DNA from: Nocardioides conyzicola
Lineage (GTDB): Bacteria; Actinomycetota; Actinomycetes; Propionibacteriales; Nocardioidaceae
DNA length: 64,000 nt
Direction: 5' to 3'
Assembly (NCBI RefSeq): GCF_039543825.1
Contig: NZ_BAABKM010000001.1
Coordinates: forward strand, 1 to 64,000
Part shown: positions 26,638 to 36,317 of the stretch, piece by piece
Numbering within the stretch: position 1 is the first letter of the stretch
How the letters are laid out: every line of letters begins with the position of its first letter
Translations under genes and position numbers: made by a program
Notes under the pieces: generated by a model
Databases searched by the model: none
The model's input: the letters and a program-made list of their open reading frames with translations, nothing else
What the model was told of the DNA's origin: nothing

Positions 26638-28824
26638 TTACTCGACATAGGACCCTGCGTACGCCGGCTCGGGCTCCTCGACCACCTGCGCCCGCGGGCG
26701 GCGCGGCTTCCACGGCCACCACACCTTGTCGCCGATGAGGACCAGGATCGCCGGCAGCATCACCAGGCGGACCAGCGTCGCGTCGAGCAGGATCGCGGCC
26801 GACAGGCCGACGCCCATCATCTTCATCTCGATCATGCTGAGCGTCGCGAAGATGGCGAACACCGACACCATCACCGCGGCCGCGCTGGTGACCACGCCGG
26901 CCGTGTCGGCGATGCCGCGCTCGACCGCGAGCCGGGTCGGGAGCCCGTCGTCCATGTGCTCGCGGATCCGGCTGAGGACGAAGACGTGGTAGTCCATCGA
27001 CAGGCCGACGAGGACCACCAGCACGAAGAGCGGCAGCCAGTCGACCACGAAGCCCGGGCTGGTGAAGTCGAGCAGTCCGCTCCCCCAGCCGTGCTGGAAG
27101 ACGAGGGTCATCACCCCGAAGGCCGCGCCGATCGAGGCGAGGTTGAGCACCGTCGAGACGAGCGCGAGCGGGATGCTGCGGAACGTCGTGGCCATGATCA
27201 GCATGGTCAGCAGGAGCACGAAGCCGATGACGAGCACGAGCCGGCCGTCCTGCTGCTGGGCGAAGTCGAGGCTCTCCGCGGCGTCGCCGCCGACGGCGTA
27301 CGCACCGGTCCGACCGACGACGCCATCCAGCGCGGCGGGCACGAGGTCGCCCCGCAGGTCGAGCAGGGCGTCGTTGACGCGCGGGTCGGTCTCGTCGAAC
27401 GGCATGCCGAGCACGATCAGCGACGTGGTGCCGTCCTGCGAGGTCTGGACTCCACGACCCGACGCCACGAAGTCGCCGGTGGCGACGGCCTTGCGGGTCA
27501 GGTCGTCGAGCGCCGCGGTGACCTGCTGGGCGGACGCACCGTCCGACCGCACCACGACCCGCGCCGAGGCACCTTCGTCGGCGGGGAAGCTCGCGCTGAT
27601 GTCCTTGACGGTCTGCACCTGCGGGATCGAGGCGGGCAGCGTGTCGAGCGTGTCGGAGTGGGTCTTCATGCCGAGCGCCGGGATGGCGAGACCGACGATC
27701 ACGACACCGGAGAGACCGAGCGCGACGACGGGGTGGCGCACCACCGGGGAGAGCAGGCGGCTGCTGATGCCACCGCGACCGATCTTGCGGTTGACCCGCC
27801 ACAGGAGCGGGACGCGCGGGCGGTCGACCCAGCGGCCGAGCTTGACCAGCAGGGCGGGCAGCACAGTGATCGAGCCGAGCACGGCGACCGCGACGACGAG
27901 GATCGCGCCGATCGCGAGCGAGTTGAAGGTCGCGTTGCCGACCACGAAGAGGCCGGCCATCGACGCGATCACCGCGCCGCCGGACACCAGGATCGAGTGG
28001 CCCGAGGTCCGCGCGGCGATCTCGACGGCGTCGAGGGTGGTGCGGCCCTTGTCGCGCTCCTCGCGGGCGCGCTTGAGGTAGAAGAGTGAGTAGTCCACGC
28101 CGACCGCCATGCCGATCAGCACGATCATGCTGGACACGGTGGAGTCGGCGGGCACGAGGTGCGACAGCGCAGCCAAGAGGCCGAGGGTCGCCGCGACGCT
28201 GGTGCCGGCGAGCAGCACCGGGATGCCGGCCGCGATCAGCGCGCCGAAGGCGAGCAGCATCAGCACCAGCGTCACCGGGAGGCTGATCGTCTCGGCGGAA
28301 CCGAGGTCGTCGGCGACGCGGTCGTTGATCGCGTCGTCGAGCGTCAGGTCGCCGGCCTCGCGGACCTGGAGGTCCGAGAAGTCCTCCTGCACGCCGTCGG
28401 TGACCGCCTGCACGGCGTCCGCGTGCTCGACCCCGTGGTCGAGCTCGACCGAGAGGAGCAGCGCCGTACGGCCCTTGTTCCACTGGGGCTTCGCGACGTC
28501 GGCGACCCCGTGGGTGGCCTTCGCCGCGGCGGTGAAGGCTGCGGCGGCCTTCTCGGCGGCCGCGGTGTCGAGATCGCCGGACTTCGCCGTGATCAGGACG
28601 TTCTCGGTGTCGGGCTGCTCGAGGTGGGCCCGCGCCACCATCGCGTCGGCGCGACCCGACTCACCGATGCGGTAGTCGGCGTCGGTGGCCTCGTGAGTGG
28701 GGATGGCGATCGCGAGCCCGACCGCGATCGCGACGAACGCGACCCAGCCGAGGATCGCTCTCCAGGGGTGCTCGGCGCTCCATCGCGCCGCCTTCATCGG
28801 TACTGCTGTGAGTGGGTTGCCCAT
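26638..28824 (-). CDS. MMPL family RND transporter
   Basis: A 728-residue inner-membrane exporter with two repeats, each with one N-terminal helix, a large periplasmic loop and five to six clustered helices. Motifs include VDYSLFYLKRAREERDKG and, in the second half, LSMDYHVFVLSRIREH, both typical of MMPL proteins for lipids or drugs. ATG 28824 follows an AGGAGAG ribosome-binding site; the 11-codon extension upstream is less likely. It is divergent from a two-component system across 134 bp that contain a 16-bp palindrome, so it is a probable target of that system. Confidence 0.93.
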   Translation of the reverse strand: MGNPLTAVPMKAARWSAEHPWRAILGWVAFVAIAVGLAIAIPTHEATDADYRIGESGRADAMVARAHLEQPDTENVLITAKSGDLDTAAAEKAAAAFTAAAKATHGVADVAKPQWNKGRTALLLSVELDHGVEHADAVQAVTDGVQEDFSDLQVREAGDLTLDDAINDRVADDLGSAETISLPVTLVLMLLAFGALIAAGIPVLLAGTSVAATLGLLAALSHLVPADSTVSSMIVLIGMAVGVDYSLFYLKRAREERDKGRTTLDAVEIAARTSGHSILVSGGAVIASMAGLFVVGNATFNSLAIGAILVVAVAVLGSITVLPALLVKLGRWVDRPRVPLLWRVNRKIGRGGISSRLLSPVVRHPVVALGLSGVVIVGLAIPALGMKTHSDTLDTLPASIPQVQTVKDISASFPADEGASARVVVRSDGASAQQVTAALDDLTRKAVATGDFVASGRGVQTSQDGTTSLIVLGMPFDETDPRVNDALLDLRGDLVPAALDGVVGRTGAYAVGGDAAESLDFAQQQDGRLVLVIGFVLLLTMLIMATTFRSIPLALVSTVLNLASIGAAFGVMTLVFQHGWGSGLLDFTSPGFVVDWLPLFVLVVLVGLSMDYHVFVLSRIREHMDDGLPTRLAVERGIADTAGVVTSAAAVMVSVFAIFATLSMIEMKMMGVGLSAAILLDATLVRLVMLPAILVLIGDKVWWPWKPRRPRAQVVEEPEPAYAGSYVE

Positions 28825-28907
28825 GGCCGTCTCTCCTGGGATTGGTAGGTGGTTCAACCCTCGGATCTGTGACGGCGCACGTCAGGGGCGCAGGGTCCCG
28901 GACGGTG

Positions 28908-28923
28908 GTGGTGCCAGCACCAC
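28908..28923. promoter_or_regulatory. Palindromic operator between MMPL and sensor kinase genes
   Basis: A perfect 7-bp inverted repeat (GTGGTGC, 2-bp spacer, GCACCAC) lies in the divergent region. The spacing suits a dimeric NarL-type response regulator, and the adjacent two-component system encodes one. It is therefore a candidate site for controlling both transcription units. Confidence 0.55.
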
Positions 28924-28958
28924 TGCGCGAGGTCGGGCTGGCCGGAGAGGATGGACCG

Positions 28959-30125
28959 GTGAGCACCACGTCGACGACCGCGCCGCCCGGACGGCTCCTG
29001 CTGACCGGGTACGCCGTGGCCCAGTTCTTCCTCTCGATCCTGATGATCGTGCTGTTCGTCCTCTGGGTCGTCGGCGGCGTGCTCGTGGTCGTGTGGGTCG
29101 GCATCGGCATCCTCGCCGCGGTGGTCCCGGCGACCCGGTGGGTGGCGAACCTGCACCGGTCGATGGCCGCGCGGACGCTGGGCACGGAGCTGCCCCCGCC
29201 GTACCGTCCCCTGCCGCCGGGCGGCTTCTTCGTCAAGGCGCGCACCGTGCTCGCCGACCCGATGACCTGGCGCGACCTCGGCTGGCTGCTCGTCGCACCG
29301 GTCGTCGGGATCACGGTCTCGCTGATCGTGATCGTGCTGCTGCTCGCCATCGTCACCGGCTTCATCTGGTGGTTCGCGACCCCGCCCCTGATGCAGGCGC
29401 GGGCGGTGTTCGACCGCTGGTTCCTCTGCTACAGCCGCACCGAGCGGCTCGAGCAGCGCGTGCAGGTGCTCACCGAGACCCGGGCCGACCTGGTCGACCA
29501 CTCGGCGGCCGAGCTGCGGCGGCTCGAGCGGGACCTCCACGACGGCGCCCAGGCGCGCCTGGTCGCGCTGTCGATGAGCCTCGGCATGGCCGACGCGGCC
29601 TTCGACAGCGAGGACCCCGAGCAGGCGCGGCGGCTGATCAAGGACGCCCGGTCGACGACCGCGGGGGCGATCGGCGACCTGCGCTCCGTCGTCCGCGGCA
29701 TCCACCCGCCGGTGCTCGCCGACCGTGGTCTCGCGGGGGCCGTCGCCGCGCTCGCGATCGACATGGCGATCCCGGTGACGGTCGACGCCCGCCTGCCCGG
29801 GCGGCCGCCGGCCCCCGTCGAGTCGGCGGTCTACTTCGGCGTCGCCGAGTGCCTGGCCAACGTGGGCAAGCACTCCGGTGCCCGCAACGGCTGGATCACG
29901 CTGGCGCACGAGGACGACGTGCTGCGAGCGGTCGTCGGTGACGACGGTCGTGGCGGCGCCGATCCGGGGGCCGGAACCGGCATGCTGGGGGTGATGCGGC
30001 GGCTGGCCGCGTTCGACGGCACGCTGAGCGTCTCAAGCCCGGCCGGCGGCCCGACCATCGTCACCCTGGAGGTCCCGTGCGTCTTGTCCTCGCCGAAGAC
30101 CACGCCCTCCTCCGGGCCGGCCTGA
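28959..30125 (+). CDS. Sensor histidine kinase (HisKA_3/NarL type)
   Basis: A 388-residue membrane kinase. The N-terminal half has about four to five helices in a sensor domain of the actinobacterial putative-sensor type. The dimerisation region has the phospho-acceptor His194 in RLERDLHDGAQARLV, followed by an HATPase domain with the N box near AECLANVGKHSGA and G boxes DDGRGGA and GTGMLGVMRR. The GTG start follows a GGAGAGGA ribosome-binding site. The 3' end overlaps its response regulator by 49 bp. Confidence 0.92.
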   Translation: MSTTSTTAPPGRLLLTGYAVAQFFLSILMIVLFVLWVVGGVLVVVWVGIGILAAVVPATRWVANLHRSMAARTLGTELPPPYRPLPPGGFFVKARTVLADPMTWRDLGWLLVAPVVGITVSLIVIVLLLAIVTGFIWWFATPPLMQARAVFDRWFLCYSRTERLEQRVQVLTETRADLVDHSAAELRRLERDLHDGAQARLVALSMSLGMADAAFDSEDPEQARRLIKDARSTTAGAIGDLRSVVRGIHPPVLADRGLAGAVAALAIDMAIPVTVDARLPGRPPAPVESAVYFGVAECLANVGKHSGARNGWITLAHEDDVLRAVVGDDGRGGADPGAGTGMLGVMRRLAAFDGTLSVSSPAGGPTIVTLEVPCVLSSPKTTPSSGPA

Positions 30126-30718
30126 TCCAGCTCCTCGAGGGCAACGGCTTCACGATCCTGCACGCGGTCGACAACGAGGCGTCGTTGTCGGCGGCACTGC
30201 TCGACCCGCTCGCCGAGGCGGCCGTGCTCGACGTACGCCTGCCGCCGTCGCAGACGGACGAGGGCCTGCGCGCGGCGATCGCCGTACGGGCTGCGCGTCC
30301 GGGCTTCCCGGTCATGGTTCTGTCGCAGTACGTCGAGCAGCTCTACGCCCGCGAGCTGCTGGCCAGCGGCGTGGGTGCCGTCGGGTACCTGCTCAAGGAC
30401 CGGGTCTCCGACGTCGCCGAGTTCGTCGACGGCGTACGACGCGTCGCTGCGGGTGGCACCGTGCTCGACCCGGAGGTCGTGGCGACCGTGATGGCACGGC
30501 AGCGCGAGGAGCCGCTCGAGCGCCTGACCCCCCGGGAGCGCGAGGTGCTCGGGCTGATGGCGGAGGGCCGCTCCAACGCGGCGATCGCCGGGCTCCTGCA
30601 CGTCACGGACAAGGCCGTGGCCAAGCACATCAACAGCATCTTCACGAAGCTCGACCTGCCGATCGGCGAGGACGACCACCGGCGCGTGCGGGCCGTGCTC
30701 GCCTGGCTGCGGGTCTAG
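30077..30718 (+). CDS. LuxR/NarL family response regulator
   Basis: A 213-residue regulator with a receiver domain (Asp7-Asp8 region in LAEDHALLRAG, phospho-Asp52 in AVLDVRLPP, Lys in LKDRV) and a C-terminal LuxR helix-turn-helix (LTPREREVLGLMAEGRSNAAIA). It is translated from a GTG with a GGAGGT ribosome-binding site inside the kinase gene, an unusually long overlap. It probably controls the divergent MMPL exporter. Its 3' end overlaps that of ptsI by 4 bp. Confidence 0.93.
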   Translation: MRLVLAEDHALLRAGLIQLLEGNGFTILHAVDNEASLSAALLDPLAEAAVLDVRLPPSQTDEGLRAAIAVRAARPGFPVMVLSQYVEQLYARELLASGVGAVGYLLKDRVSDVAEFVDGVRRVAAGGTVLDPEVVATVMARQREEPLERLTPREREVLGLMAEGRSNAAIAGLLHVTDKAVAKHINSIFTKLDLPIGEDDHRRVRAVLAWLRV

Positions 30719-32400
30719 ACGAGCAGTGCCCGTACGGCGTCGCGCGCCGCGGTGGGATCGGCTGCGGACAGGGCCGCCTCGGCGGCGTCCTCGCACTCGT
30801 CCATCGACGCGGCGGCGAGCTGCGCTCCGACCGGTCGTACGGCGGCCGCGGCCATCGACAGCGAGGTGACCCCCATGCCGACGAGGACGCAGGCGAGCAG
30901 CGGGTCGGCGGCGGCCTCGCCGCAGACCCCGACCGGCTTGCCGGCCTGGCGCCCGGCCTCGGCCGTGATCGCGATCAGCTGCAGCACGGCCGGCTGCCAC
31001 GGGTCGGTGAGGTGCGCGAGGTCGGTCGCCATCCGGTCGGCGGCCATCGTGTACTGGGTCAGGTCGTTGGTGCCGATGGACAGGAAGTCGACGACCTCCA
31101 GCATCCGGTGGGCGAGCAGCGCGGCACTCGGGACCTCGACCATGACGCCCGCCTTGAGCCCGAGGGCGTGCACCTTGTCGGCGAACTCCTTCGCCTCGGC
31201 CACCGTCGCGACCATCGGCGCCATCACCCAGGTCTCGGTGCCGGTGGTGGCGGCAGCGGCGGCGATCCCCTCGAGCTGGCGGTCCAGCAGGCCCGGGTTG
31301 CCGAACGACAGCCGCAGCCCGCGGACGCCGAGGGCGGGGTTCTCCTCGCCCTCGTGGGTGGCGAACGCGACGGGCTTGTCGGAGCCCGCGTCGAGGGTCC
31401 GCACGACGACGTATCGGTCGCCGTCGAACGCCGCCAGCACCTCGCCGTAGATCTCCGCCTGCTCGTCGACCGACGGCTCGTCCTGGCGGTTGAGGAAGGA
31501 CAGCTCGGTGCGGAAGAGCCCGACGCCCTGCACGGGCGCGGTGGCGGCCGACCGGGCCGACTCGCCGTCCGCGACGTTGGCCAGGATCTTGACGGGTACG
31601 CCGTCCGCGGTGGCGCCCGGACCCGACCAGGACGCCAGCGCGCTGCGAGCAGCGGCGTCGGCGGCCACCCGGTCGGCCGCCTCGTCCGGGTCCGCCTCGG
31701 TCTCGATGGTGCCGGCGACCCCGTCCACGAGCAGCGGCGTGCCACCCGCGAGCGACATCGCCCCGACGACGCCGACCACGCAGGGGATGCCGAGCTGGCG
31801 GGCGATGATCGCGGTGTGGCTGGTCGGGCCGCCCCGCTCGGTGACCAGCGCGAGCACGAGCCGCGGGTCGAGGCCGGCCGTGTCGGCCGGCGCCAGGTCC
31901 TCGGCCACCAGCACGCACGGGGCCTCGGGCACGCCGACGCCGGGCTCCGGCTCGCCGACGAGCTGGGCGACGATCCGCCGCTCGATGTCCTGCAGGTCGG
32001 TGACCCGCTCCGCCATCAGGCCGCCCATGCCGGTGAAGATCGAGACGAACTGCTCGACGGCTGCGTTGACCGCGGCGAGCACGTCGACGTCCGCCCTGAG
32101 GTGCTTGCGCACCGCGCCGCGCAGCCCCTTGTCGCGGGCCAGACCCGCGCTCGCGGTGAGCACCTGGGCGGCCGCACCGGAGGCGCTCGAGGCCTTGCGG
32201 GCGAAGCCCTCGGCGACCGCCTCCGCGGCCGCGTCGTACGCCGCGAGGGCCGCGTCGGAATCGGCGTACGCCGTGCCGTCGTACCGCTCGATCGCCGCCG
32301 GCGACACCTCGCTCCGCACGAGCGACGCGGGTCCGTAGGCGACTCCCGGCACGACCGGCGTACCGCGGAGGATGGCTGCAGAAGGGGTGACCATGGTCAC
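30715..32400 (-). CDS. ptsI: PTS enzyme I (PEP-protein phosphotransferase)
   Basis: Enzyme I starts the PTS phosphate relay by taking phosphate from PEP and passing it to HPr. The 561 residues contain the phospho-His195 motif GGPTSHTAIIARQLG and the C-terminal PEP-binding barrel with EVPSAALLA, SIGTNDLTQYTMAADR and catalytic Cys in VGVCGEAAADP. It starts at GTG 32400, or ATG 32394 two codons later. It is divergent from the deoR-fruK-fruA-ptsH operon and supplies both PTS permeases in this window. Confidence 0.95.
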   Translation of the reverse strand: MTMVTPSAAILRGTPVVPGVAYGPASLVRSEVSPAAIERYDGTAYADSDAALAAYDAAAEAVAEGFARKASSASGAAAQVLTASAGLARDKGLRGAVRKHLRADVDVLAAVNAAVEQFVSIFTGMGGLMAERVTDLQDIERRIVAQLVGEPEPGVGVPEAPCVLVAEDLAPADTAGLDPRLVLALVTERGGPTSHTAIIARQLGIPCVVGVVGAMSLAGGTPLLVDGVAGTIETEADPDEAADRVAADAAARSALASWSGPGATADGVPVKILANVADGESARSAATAPVQGVGLFRTELSFLNRQDEPSVDEQAEIYGEVLAAFDGDRYVVVRTLDAGSDKPVAFATHEGEENPALGVRGLRLSFGNPGLLDRQLEGIAAAAATTGTETWVMAPMVATVAEAKEFADKVHALGLKAGVMVEVPSAALLAHRMLEVVDFLSIGTNDLTQYTMAADRMATDLAHLTDPWQPAVLQLIAITAEAGRQAGKPVGVCGEAAADPLLACVLVGMGVTSLSMAAAAVRPVGAQLAAASMDECEDAAEAALSAADPTAARDAVRALLV

Positions 32401-32420
32401 GAGTGAACCAGCCGCCTGCC

Positions 32421-32456
32421 TTGACAGTCAACACATTCGGGCGTAAAACAACACAT
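32421..32456 (+). promoter_or_regulatory. fru operon promoter with CAACACAT direct repeats
   Basis: TTGACA (32421-32426), a 17-bp spacer and TAAAAC (32444-32449) form the promoter for the deoR-fru operon. Two identical octamers, CAACACAT, at 32429-32436 and 32449-32456 are exactly 20 bp apart, so they lie on the same face of the helix, one in the spacer and one at the -10/start region. They are probable binding sites for the DeoR-type repressor encoded next. Confidence 0.65.
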
Positions 32457-32486
32457 ACACAGATCGCGAACGGAGGCAGGTGCTCG

Positions 32487-33260
32487 ATGACAATGTACGC
32501 CGAGGAGCGCCAGCAGGCGATGGCCCAGCTCGTGACCGACCGCGGCCGCGTCTCGGTCACGGCGATCGCCGAGCAGTTCGACGTCACGACCGAGACCGTC
32601 CGCCGCGACCTGTCGGTCCTGGAGCGGATGGGTCTGCTCCGGCGCGTGCACGGCGGGGCCGTCCCCGCCTCCGCGCTCGCCGTGATCGAGGCCGGGCTCG
32701 GCGAGCGCGACCAGGCGAACACGGCCGAGAAGGATCGGATCGCCCGCGCCGCCCTCGACCTGCTCCCACCCGCCGACGGCACCGTGCTCATCGACGCCGG
32801 GTCGACCACCAGCCGGTTCGCCAGCCTGCTCCCCCGCGACCTCCGGCTCACCGTCGTCACCCATGCCGTCCCGGTCGCCGCCCGGCTCGCCGGCAGCCCG
32901 CAGGTCGAGCTGCACCTGCTCCCCGGTCGCGTGCGGCCCACCACCCAGGCGGCCGTCGGCGCCGACACTGTCGCCGCGCTCGGCGTCCTGCGGGCCGACG
33001 TCGCCTTCCTCGGCACCAACGGGCTGACGCTCGACCACGGGCTGTCGACCCCCGACCGCGAGGAGGCGGCCGCCAAGCGCGCCATGGCCTCGTCAGCCCG
33101 CCGCGTGGTCTGCCTGGCCGACTCGAGCAAGGTCGGCGTCGAGGCGCCGCTCCGCTTCGCCGACCTGACCGACCTGGACGTGCTGGTCACCGACGACGGC
33201 ATCTCCGACGACGATCGACGCGCCCTCGAGCGCGCCGACGTCGAGGTCGTGGTGGCGTGA
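32487..33260 (+). CDS. DeoR family transcriptional regulator of the fructose PTS
   Basis: A 257-residue repressor with an N-terminal winged helix (RQQAMAQLVTDRGRVSVTAIAEQF, then TTETVRRDLSVLE, in the usual DeoR form) and a C-terminal sugar-phosphate sensing domain (VLIDAGSTTSRFA, then VAFLGTNGL, then VCLADSSKVG). Family members respond to fructose-1-phosphate or related effectors. ATG 32487 follows a GGAGGCAGG ribosome-binding site. Its stop overlaps the fruK GTG, making it the first gene of deoR-fruK-fruA-ptsH. Confidence 0.92.
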   Translation: MTMYAEERQQAMAQLVTDRGRVSVTAIAEQFDVTTETVRRDLSVLERMGLLRRVHGGAVPASALAVIEAGLGERDQANTAEKDRIARAALDLLPPADGTVLIDAGSTTSRFASLLPRDLRLTVVTHAVPVAARLAGSPQVELHLLPGRVRPTTQAAVGADTVAALGVLRADVAFLGTNGLTLDHGLSTPDREEAAAKRAMASSARRVVCLADSSKVGVEAPLRFADLTDLDVLVTDDGISDDDRRALERADVEVVVA

Positions 33261-34216
33261 TCCTCACCCTGACCGCCAACCCCAGTCACGACCGCACGGT
33301 CGCGCTCGCGGGCCAGCTGGTGCGCGGCGCCGTGATCCGGTCCGAGTCGGTGACCTCCCAGGCCGGCGGCAAGGGCGTCAACATCTCCCGCGCGTCGATC
33401 GGCGCCGGCATCCCGTCGATCGCCGTGCTGCCGGCCCCCGACGACGACCCGTTCGTCCACGAGCTGCTCGCGGCGGGCATCGACTGCCGCCCGGTGCACA
33501 CGGACGGCGCACTGCGCGTCAACATCACGATCAGCGAGCCCGACGGCACGACGACCAAGCTCAACAGCCCGGGACCCACGGTCACCCGCGAGGTCCTCAA
33601 CGCCCTCACCGAGTCGCTGCAGCGCCGCGCCGGCCAGGCCGACTGGATCGTGCTCGCCGGCTCGCTGCCCCCGGGCGCACCGGTCGGCTGGTACGCCGAG
33701 CTCGTGTCCGCCCTCAGCGGCTGCGGCGCCAGGATCGCCGTCGACACCTCCGACGCACCGCTCCTCGCGCTCGTCGACGGGCTCGAGGTCGCGGCCCCGC
33801 ACCTGATGAAGCCCAACGGCGAGGAGCTGGCCTCCTTCACAGGCGACGACCCCGAGGAGCTCGAGTCCGACCCCGTCGTCGCCGCCCGGTCCGCGGCAAC
33901 CCTGGTCGCCCAGGGCGTCGAGACCGTGCTCGCCACGCTCGGCCCGCACGGTGCCGTCCTCGTGACCGCCGACGGCGCGTGGCACGCCGCTCCCCCGCCC
34001 ACGACCGTGGTCAGCACGGTCGGTGCGGGCGACTCCAGCCTGTTCGGCTACCTCCTCGGGGACCTGCGCGGGCTCGCAGCCGAGCACCGACTCGCGCTCG
34101 CCGTCGCCTACGGCAGCGCCGCCGCCGGACTTCCCGGCACGACCATCCCGCAACCCCACCAGGTCCGTCCCGAGCTCGTCTCGGTCCGCCGCCTCGACAT
34201 CACCTCGGGAGATTGA
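33257..34216 (+). CDS. fruK: 1-phosphofructokinase
   Basis: FruK phosphorylates fructose-1-phosphate, the PTS product, to fructose-1,6-bisphosphate. The 319-residue PfkB-family sugar kinase has the N-terminal TANPSHDRTV and GGKGVNISRA motifs and the C-terminal anion-hole/catalytic motif VSTVGAGDSSLFGYLL with its catalytic Asp. The GTG start is fixed by the overlap GTGA with the deoR stop. fruA begins 2 bp after the fruK stop. Confidence 0.94.
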   Translation: MILTLTANPSHDRTVALAGQLVRGAVIRSESVTSQAGGKGVNISRASIGAGIPSIAVLPAPDDDPFVHELLAAGIDCRPVHTDGALRVNITISEPDGTTTKLNSPGPTVTREVLNALTESLQRRAGQADWIVLAGSLPPGAPVGWYAELVSALSGCGARIAVDTSDAPLLALVDGLEVAAPHLMKPNGEELASFTGDDPEELESDPVVAARSAATLVAQGVETVLATLGPHGAVLVTADGAWHAAPPPTTVVSTVGAGDSSLFGYLLGDLRGLAAEHRLALAVAYGSAAAGLPGTTIPQPHQVRPELVSVRRLDITSGD

Positions 34217-34218
34217 CC

Positions 34219-36288
34219 ATGTCCGACCTCATCAACCCCAGCCTCGTGCGCCTCGACGCCGACCTCGGCGCCGACAAGCACGACGTGATCCGGGCCCTCG
34301 CCCGGGTCGTCGAGGACGCCGGCCGCGCGACGGACGTGGAGCAGCTCGTCGAGGACGTGTTCGCCCGCGAGGCGAAGTCCGCCACCGGCCTGCCCGGCGG
34401 CATCGCCATCCCGCACTGCCGCACCGCCGGCGTCCTGGAGCCGACGCTGGCGTTCGCCCGCCTCTCCCCGACGGTCGACTTCGGCGCCAAGGACGGCGCC
34501 GCCGACCTCGTCTTCCTGATCGCCGCCCCCGAGGGCGGAGCCAACACCCACCTCCAGCTGCTGACCAAGCTCGCGCGGTCCCTGGTGAAGGCGTCGTTCA
34601 CCGACGCCCTGCGGGCGGCGACGACGCCCGACGAGGTCGCCCGGCTCGTCAACGACGTCGTCGGCGAACCCGCCGCGTCGCCGGTCGCGGCCCCGACCAC
34701 CGCACCTTCGGGTCGTCGGAGCCTGGTCGCCGTCACCGCCTGCCCGACGGGCATCGCGCACACCTACATGGCCGCCGAGGCCCTCGAGGCCGCCGCCGAG
34801 AAGGCCGGCGTCGACATCACGGTCGAGACCCAGGGCTCGGCAGGTACGACGCCGCTGCCCGCCGCGACGATCGCAGCGGCCGACGCCGTCATCTTCGCTG
34901 TCGACGTGGGCGTCCGCGACCGCGGCCGCTTCGCCGGCAAGCCGCTCCTCTCCTCGGGCGTGAAGCGCCCGATCGGGGAGGGCGACGCGATGATCGCCGA
35001 GGCCCTCCGCCTCGCCGACGACCCCAACGCCCCCCGGGTCGAGGGCGGCGGGTCCGACGAGGGCTCCGGTGCCGGCGGCAGCGAGACCGGCGAGAGCTGG
35101 GGCGGACGTACCCGCCGCGTGCTGATGACCGGCGTGTCGTACATGATCCCCTTCGTCGCGGCCGGCGGCCTGCTGATCGCGCTGAGCTTCCTGCTCGGCG
35201 GCTACGAGATCGTCGGGCCCTACGGCGACATCGCGGTCAACAACACGATCTTCGACCTGCCCAACCCGAGCGCGCTCGGCCTCGACCACGCGCTCTTCGG
35301 CTCCGGCCTCGCGGCCTACATCGGGGCCCTCTTCTTCATCATCGGCAAGACCGCCTTCATGCTCTTCATCCCGGCGCTGGCGGGCTACATCGCCTACGCC
35401 ATCGCCGACCGGCCGGGCATCGCGCCCGGCTTCGTGATGGGTGGCCTGGCCTCGAACATCTTCGGCGTGCACGCCTCCGACGCGGCCGCGACCCCGCTGC
35501 CCGCGACCGGCTTCCTCGGCGCCATCATCGGCGGCGTGCTCGCCGGCGTGATCGCGCACTGGGTCTCCGGCTGGAAGGTCCCGACCTGGATGCGCGGCCT
35601 GATGCCGGTGCTGATCATCCCGCTCTTCACCTCGATCGTGGCCGGCCTGCTGATGATCATGGTCTTCGGCAAGCCGATCGGCTGGCTGATGGACCAGCTC
35701 CAGGACGGCCTGAACTCGCTCAACGGCAGCAGCGCGATCCTGCTCGGCGTCATCCTCGGCCTGATGATGGCCTTCGACATGGGCGGTCCGCTCAACAAGG
35801 TCGCCTACAGCTTCGCGGCAGCCGGTGTCGGTGGTGCGGCGTTGGCCAGCGACGCTCCGGAGCTGAAGATCATGGCCGCGGTCATGCTGGCCGGGATGGT
35901 CCCGCCCCTGGCCCTGGCGCTGGCCACCGTCGTACGCCCCGGACTCTTCAACGCGGCGGAGCGCGAGAACGGCAAGGCCGCTTGGGCCCTGGGCGCCAGC
36001 TTCATCACCGAGGGCGCGATCCCCTTCGCCGCGGCCGACCCGCTGCGCGTGATCCCGGCGATCATGGCCGGCAGTGCCGTGACCGGCGGCCTCTCGATGG
36101 CCCTCGACGTCGGCGTCCGCGCCCCGCACGGCGGCATCTTCGTGCTCTTCGCCGTCAGCAACATCTTCGGCTACCTGATCGCGCTCGCTGCCGGCACGAT
36201 CGTCGGCGCCGCCGGCGTCATCCTGCTCAAGTCCATCGGCCGCACCGACCGAGAGACGGCCGACGAGCGCGAGCTCGTCACCGTCTGA
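34219..36288 (+). CDS. fruA: PTS fructose transporter EIIABC
   Basis: A 689-residue single-chain fructose permease that yields fructose-1-phosphate. It has an N-terminal EIIA domain with phospho-His66 (GGIAIPHCRT), an EIIB domain with phospho-Cys175 (TACPTGIAHTYMAAEALE), a Gly/Ser-rich acidic linker (about 275-295), and a C-terminal EIIC with about eight to nine membrane segments ending in the GAIPFAAADPLRVIP region. The A-B-C order is the usual actinobacterial form. A CGGGAGA ribosome-binding site is partly inside fruK. Confidence 0.95.
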   Translation: MSDLINPSLVRLDADLGADKHDVIRALARVVEDAGRATDVEQLVEDVFAREAKSATGLPGGIAIPHCRTAGVLEPTLAFARLSPTVDFGAKDGAADLVFLIAAPEGGANTHLQLLTKLARSLVKASFTDALRAATTPDEVARLVNDVVGEPAASPVAAPTTAPSGRRSLVAVTACPTGIAHTYMAAEALEAAAEKAGVDITVETQGSAGTTPLPAATIAAADAVIFAVDVGVRDRGRFAGKPLLSSGVKRPIGEGDAMIAEALRLADDPNAPRVEGGGSDEGSGAGGSETGESWGGRTRRVLMTGVSYMIPFVAAGGLLIALSFLLGGYEIVGPYGDIAVNNTIFDLPNPSALGLDHALFGSGLAAYIGALFFIIGKTAFMLFIPALAGYIAYAIADRPGIAPGFVMGGLASNIFGVHASDAAATPLPATGFLGAIIGGVLAGVIAHWVSGWKVPTWMRGLMPVLIIPLFTSIVAGLLMIMVFGKPIGWLMDQLQDGLNSLNGSSAILLGVILGLMMAFDMGGPLNKVAYSFAAAGVGGAALASDAPELKIMAAVMLAGMVPPLALALATVVRPGLFNAAERENGKAAWALGASFITEGAIPFAAADPLRVIPAIMAGSAVTGGLSMALDVGVRAPHGGIFVLFAVSNIFGYLIALAAGTIVGAAGVILLKSIGRTDRETADERELVTV

Positions 36289-36317
36289 CCGCCGTACCCC
36301 CACCCAAGGAGAAACGC

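Noticed and set aside
29831..34159. A very long open frame on the minus strand, over 1400 codons
   Set aside because: It overlaps the real histidine kinase, response regulator, ptsI, deoR and fruK genes and has the Arg/Ala/Gly-rich composition of a GC-rich shadow frame.
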